Assembly: GCF_003589595.1 (NCBI RefSeq)
Contig: NW_020653945.1
Coordinates: forward strand, 2,623,382 to 2,687,381
Reading direction: 5' to 3'
DNA from: Hyposmocoma kahamanoa
Lineage: Eukaryota; Arthropoda; Insecta; Lepidoptera; Cosmopterigidae
DNA: 64,000 nucleotides
The position numbers were made by a program, and so were the translations under genes. The notes under the pieces are model-generated. The model made no database searches. It saw only the letters and a program-made list of their open reading frames with translations, and was not told where the DNA came from. The first letter of the stretch is position 1, and the number at the start of each line of letters is the position of its first letter. This document shows positions 39,401 through 45,400 of this stretch, piece by piece.

Positions 39401-42400
39401 CATGGTTTGAGGTTTTCGAATGAAACTTTTTTCAAATGGTTTCTGTGATTTTTTTTTTTAATTTGAAACATTTGAATATCGACTTTCAATTGTTTTTGTT
39501 ATTCAATTTAGACAAGAAAGATGGATACTGCGAAAATTCGAATGATTTTTGAATACGAGTTCCGAAGCGGAACTAACGCGGCAGAAACAGCCCGCAATAT
39601 CAATGCTGCGTTTGGAGAGGGGTCTACTAATGAACGCACCGTGCGATTTTGGTTTAAACGCTTTCGTGATGGAAATTTCGACTTAAAGAACGAGCCACGA
39701 GGAAGACCGCCCACACAGGTGAATAACGATGAATTAAGAGAGATAGTGGAAGCCGATCCTAGTCAAACTACCCAAGAATTAGCGGCATGGTTTAACGTTA
39801 CCTTACCCACAATATTGACTCACTTGCGTCAAATCAATAAAATAAAAAAATACGAAAAATGGGTGCCTCATGATTTGACTGATCTGCAGAAAGAAACGCG
39901 TGTTGAAACTTGTGTTGCCTTGTTGAACCGGTACAGAAATGAAGGAATATTGGATCGAATTGTAACATGTGATGAAAAGTGGATTCTTTATCATAACCGG
40001 AAAAGAAAAATACAATGGCTGACCCCAGGTCAAATGCCACAACAGTGTCCTAAAGCAAAACTTACCAATAAAAAGGTAATGGTAACTGTTTGGTGGTCTC
40101 AGCATGGTGTTATTCACTATAGTTTTCTCCGATCTGGTCAAGCAATAACGGCAGATGTCTATTGTGCCGAACTCCGAACCATGTTGACAAAACTAGCAGT
40201 AAAACAGCCCCGACTCATGAATCGATCTTCACCATTATTGCTCCACGACAACGCGAGACCTCATACAGCACGAGAAACCATGTTGACCCTTCAGGAACTG
40301 CAGTTAGAAACCATTCGTCATCCTCCGTATTCACCAGACCTTGCTCCAACGGACTACCATTTTTTTCGTGATTTGGACAATTATCTACGTGACAAGAAGT
40401 TTTCTTCCCAGGAGGCAGTACAAAATGCTTTCACACAGTTTGTGCAGTCTAGATCGTCGGAGTTCTATCGCAAAGGCATTAATAACCTTCCCATTAGATG
40501 GCAGCAATGTATAGATAATAATGGCAACTATTTTGATTAAATAAATTTGTTAAAAATTTAAAAAATAAACAATTTAGATTTTCAGTACAAATCGGCAATT
40601 TCATACTTTAACCCCTATTATTTCTGTTTAGTATAATTATGTTATTGTAATGTATATTATACTCATAGTTGGAGAACCAAATAAATAAACATACAAGTCG
40701 CTACGACATTTAATATAGAGTTATAGTTGACGAAATATTATATATTTGTACCGATTCGTCGTATCTCTTTAGCTATTACGCGTTAAAAGCTAAGAGCTTT
40801 ACTGCTACTAAATAAATATATATAAATATGAAATAATTTTTTACCTTCTATTTTGAAATGTATTTAGGCATATAGGAAATTGTCTTGTTTTTAATAAACT
40901 TGAACCAATACGTACATTTCAATAATCTTTAACGGAGAGTGAGTAATTCGTTTTTCATCGCTTCTGAAAAGAATGCACTTTTTGAATTAATACTTATTAA
41001 CCTTCTTAACCTCCACTGGGTTCGCAGAATAGCAAATTCCGTTTTTTTTTTAATAATGACTTCCGTATTGTAACGCCTGAATCTATTAACTGCTTAAAAT
41101 TGAAATCACTTTCATTTCTGATTACACGTAGGTAGCACTAGGCTTTCTTTGTCAAATACTTAAAGCATTTTTCTTGGCCTTAGCGGCCAAATATTTGCAA
41201 TAAAAATGTGCGAATCGGCTGAACTCGGGCACTTGCACGGCAGGGTGCTGTGGGAGCACATCCGGCGGCTGGCCAGCTGCACGGGCGCCCGGCGCGCCGG
41301 CGTGGCCCCGCGCCACCTGTGGGCCGCGCCCTTCCCGCGCGCGCAGCTGCAGCTGCGGCACCTGCCCGTCTACCGCACGCCCAGGGACAAGGTGAGGCCC
41401 GACAACAGTCCTTCAGTTCCTTGTCATAACTGCCGCATTTGCATTTTGGTAGTTAGATAGATAGATAAAAACTTTATTCACTTCCATGACGGCTTATTTT
41501 CTATTATTTATATATTGGATCCTATGATCCACTAAAACTAACACCATAATTATTATTACATTGAACCACTTAAAGGTAATACATTTTTATAACAAAAGGA
41601 ACGTATAAGTACATATATAACTAATTAAATAGAAAAAAAGTAAATAGTTTGGTACCTTTCGAAATCTAACCTATAGTTATTTGTCATACAAGTCTGCAAA
41701 GATTTTGTTTAACGCGAGTGCCTGCATGGAATCCTGAGCGTAGCGAGGGTTTCAAGTCACGAGACGCAAAACAACTTTGCTGCCGAGCGAAACACACAAC
41801 TTTTCACAGCACTATAGCGAGGTGTTTGGTGAAAGAAAATTAGATCAACTATAACAAATCAGTTTTAATAAACAAAATTAGTTATCGTTGTCAATTTAAT
41901 GTCAACAATAATAAGAATAAAATATACCAACGGATTTATATTACATAAATAATGTACTACAAATCGCATAGTTGAACGTGTCAGTATGTTTTTCTTTTTC
42001 ATCAAAAGAAAAAGTTAGGTGCACGACGGTCCATCGTCAAGTTCGAATTTAAAAAACCTTTGTCATGCTAGCATGGAAAAACCGCTTTTGCGCGTAGGTT
42101 TCTAATGAGAAATAAAGCCTTCCCAAGATTGTGAGTTGAAAAAGATTTTTCTCAGACATGCTCGGAAATGTTTGCATTAATTTCAAAAAACGAATACAGG
42201 CAGTTTGCCATTTTTGTACCGTGCTACTTCTTCCCGGCCAAGGCCTGCAAATTAGGTATCAAAACCCATTACTGTCCACTTCTCCAAACTTTTAATGCTA
42301 TCTACTAACAATGAACCATCTAATTAGGCAAAACTCAGTGTTCGTAATTGCGAGAATTAAAAATACCTGAATAAAAAAAGAAAAAGGTGGTAAAATAATC

Positions 42401-45400
42401 TGAAGTGCTTTGGTATTCTTTTGTGTTTTTTCGTCTTTTTTGTATTTTTATCGCGAAAATGTGTTGTGTTAAAAAGAGCGATACCAAAAATACAGTAATG
42501 GATTGTACTCCGCCTAATTTAAAACAAGAGGTAATATTAGCCAAATGTCAAATATTACTTTTAATATTATTTAATATTTTTTTACTTTTTCTATTATACA
42601 TCTTCCTTTCTTTAGTCTTACTTTAGAAAAACACTATATGCCTCGGCGGGAATGGGGATTGCTTGACTCGTATTAATACAATGCCTCACTGGCGGTCGGC
42701 CTTGTAACTCAAACTCGTCCAGCAATCCCTTACTTCCCGGCATCGAGTATATAACCAGAAATAGAAACGAAATTTCATTTAATTTGTTTGAAAACTTTTC
42801 TGCCACATCATTACTGTGACAACTGTGCTAGGATTGGTCAGCCCGAATTCGAAACAATTGACGGGTGTCGTCAATTGTTTCACTTCAAATCGACCAGTTT
42901 AACTTGAGCTTTGCTATAATGGACGACAATTGCATAATTACATATTTAATAACCGATTAAATGTGATTCCGTTTGTCTTGTAATTAGATGTTTTGCTGTT
43001 TTTCCCACACCGTCGAATGGAACAGCCCTCATTGTTAGGGATATTATCTTTATGACAATAAATATAGAATATTTTTGGAATATATGGAGACGTACGCTCA
43101 GGTCGGTTGTTGGCGCCGTACTATTTCAGTTTTCTAATTTGTAATTTCACCGCAAACGAGTGTTGATATTTAAAAGTGATATCAGTACTATTTGACTTAT
43201 GAATTGCAGGGATGGATGGCCCTTATTTCGTTTGTATTTCTGTTTATATACTCGATGCTTCCCGGTCTCTGCTATAATGTTCCATTTTTTCTTTGAAAAT
43301 GTCAATTACTCTAATTTTGCTTAACAATAAAATTGAAACTAAATAACTCGATTTCGTTAAAAATGTCGATTGAGACATTCACAGTTCGTTATTCCTATGG
43401 CTCAACCTAGAGGTAGAGACCGGAAGTCCTATGTTACAGAACTTTCCTAGTTTATTCTCCTGTCTCTCACAACAACAATATGTAAGTTCTGTTCCATTAC
43501 TTTAAAAAAAATATTGTTGGAGAGAATAAAGAAATATTATTATTAAATATTGTAAATTCAATTAAATTTAATTCCTTTAAGGTTCACAATTCGAAAAGGT
43601 ATAAAGTCATTGGCCGTACGGCAAACTATGGCATAGACCTTCGCTGTAGACGAGACACATGCCCAGCAGTGTGATGTATATGTGTTGACGACCATGATGA
43701 CTCACAATAGTCACACATACCCATAGGTGAAGAGATTGTAACAAGCAAAGGATCGGAGATTAGGAGTTCTGGGAAACAGGGCACTGCTAGTGCAGGCTCT
43801 TAATGGATGTATCTTTGTTCGATTACAAGAATACAAGAATACAAGATATTTATTCGCTGAAAAATGTAGTTTACAATGGTGTCATTGTATATTATTATTA
43901 GATCGTACATTTCACCAAAACTTGGCATGCGAATATTTTACACAATTCTTATTTCAATCACGCACAGTGGTTAAATTTTACATTTTATGTTATCAATTAA
44001 AAATATTATTATTATTATTATTATTAAATAATTTAGGTGCCAATATAAACATCGTTCTATTGTAAAATTCCAAGGTGGGGCGTTGTTTTGGCCGTATTTC
44101 TATTTTGTTCCTTAATACATAGTTTGTGGAACAAATAAACATTTATTATAATATTATGAATCCACTTTTCTTTGTGCAGAAATGCCTATGCAACTAATTA
44201 TTTTGTTCAGCTATTATGCATAATGCGGTGCGTGCGCTGCATCATGGCGGTACTGGGACTAGGCGAAGGCGCCGCTCCCGCAGCCGACGACCTCACGCCC
44301 GTGCTCGTCTACGTCATACTCAAGGTGGGTCTCTTCAATTATTTTAATGGTTAGTTTTGCTATTCTCCAATTCAAAGCGTTTCTCTCTCTCTTAATATAC
44401 TTTGAGTAGTAAGAACCGATTTTTATTATCTCCTGTGTCAAGCCCGTATAGTGGCGAACTAGGGGTATTTCAATAAAACTTAGCAAATAGACGTAATTCC
44501 ACGTACTTTTGAGGTCGGTTTTTTTAGTACTCTGTACCAGTGTTGGGCGTTAATCAATTAAATTTCATTTAGAAATTCAATCAGATTAAAAATCAATCCA
44601 ATTGCAATTGTGGTTGGGGGCCTGTTGGGGGGCCGGTTGGGGAACCGGTTGGGGGACCAGTTGGGGTGCCGGTTGGGAGGTCGGTTGGGGGGCGGTCAGG
44701 GGTGAGTGACCCACCCCCTGACCCAACCCACCGACACACCCGCTCACCCATCTACTCACCCACCCGCTCACCCACCTACTCACCCGGCCACTCAAACCCA
44801 CTCACCCACCCCATAACCGACCACCTAACCCACCCCCTAAACCCGCCCCCTAATCCACCCCTAACCCACCTCCTAACCCACCCCTAAGTCACCCACAACC
44901 CACGCTCTAACATATCCTCTAAAATCTAACCCACCCCCTAATCCATCTCCTCACCCACCCCCTGAAACTGAGCTACCTCCTAATTCACCCCTAACCCACC
45001 TCTAACTCACCCCTAACTCCCCAAATCCAAACGCTAACCCCCCAACCCAAACCCTAACCTCCCCAACCCAAATCCTAACCCACCCCCTAATCCACGCCCT
45101 AACTCACCCCCCAAACCCACCCCTAACCCACCCTCTAATCCACATGCCCTATAAATTTATCATGATTGTCAATTTCAATTGTTAATTGTTAATCAAAAAC
45201 ATGGAAAATATTGAAAATTTATTAATTGTTAATTGTAGATATACTAACAATTGATCAATCGTTAATTGCTGTTTCGCAATTGCCAATTAATTAATTGTTA
45301 ATCATTAATGCCAGAACAATTAAATTTTGCCCAACACTGCTCTGAACTGAGATTATGTAAGTTTGAATTACTTAAGTTTCTCAGTAAGAGAATACGTTAT

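Noticed and set aside
41150..41460. Overlapping frames on both strands around exon 26
   Set aside because: GC-rich coding exon with few stops in any frame; only the + frame matching VPS9 is real.
44586..44887. Pro/Thr/His-rich frames on both strands
   Set aside because: They result from the ggttggggg / ctaacccaccc minisatellite and change register freely.
44600..45140. Interstitial telomere array
   Set aside because: Insect telomeres are TTAGG repeats; these units are irregular ccctaa/cccacc text inside a MITE.
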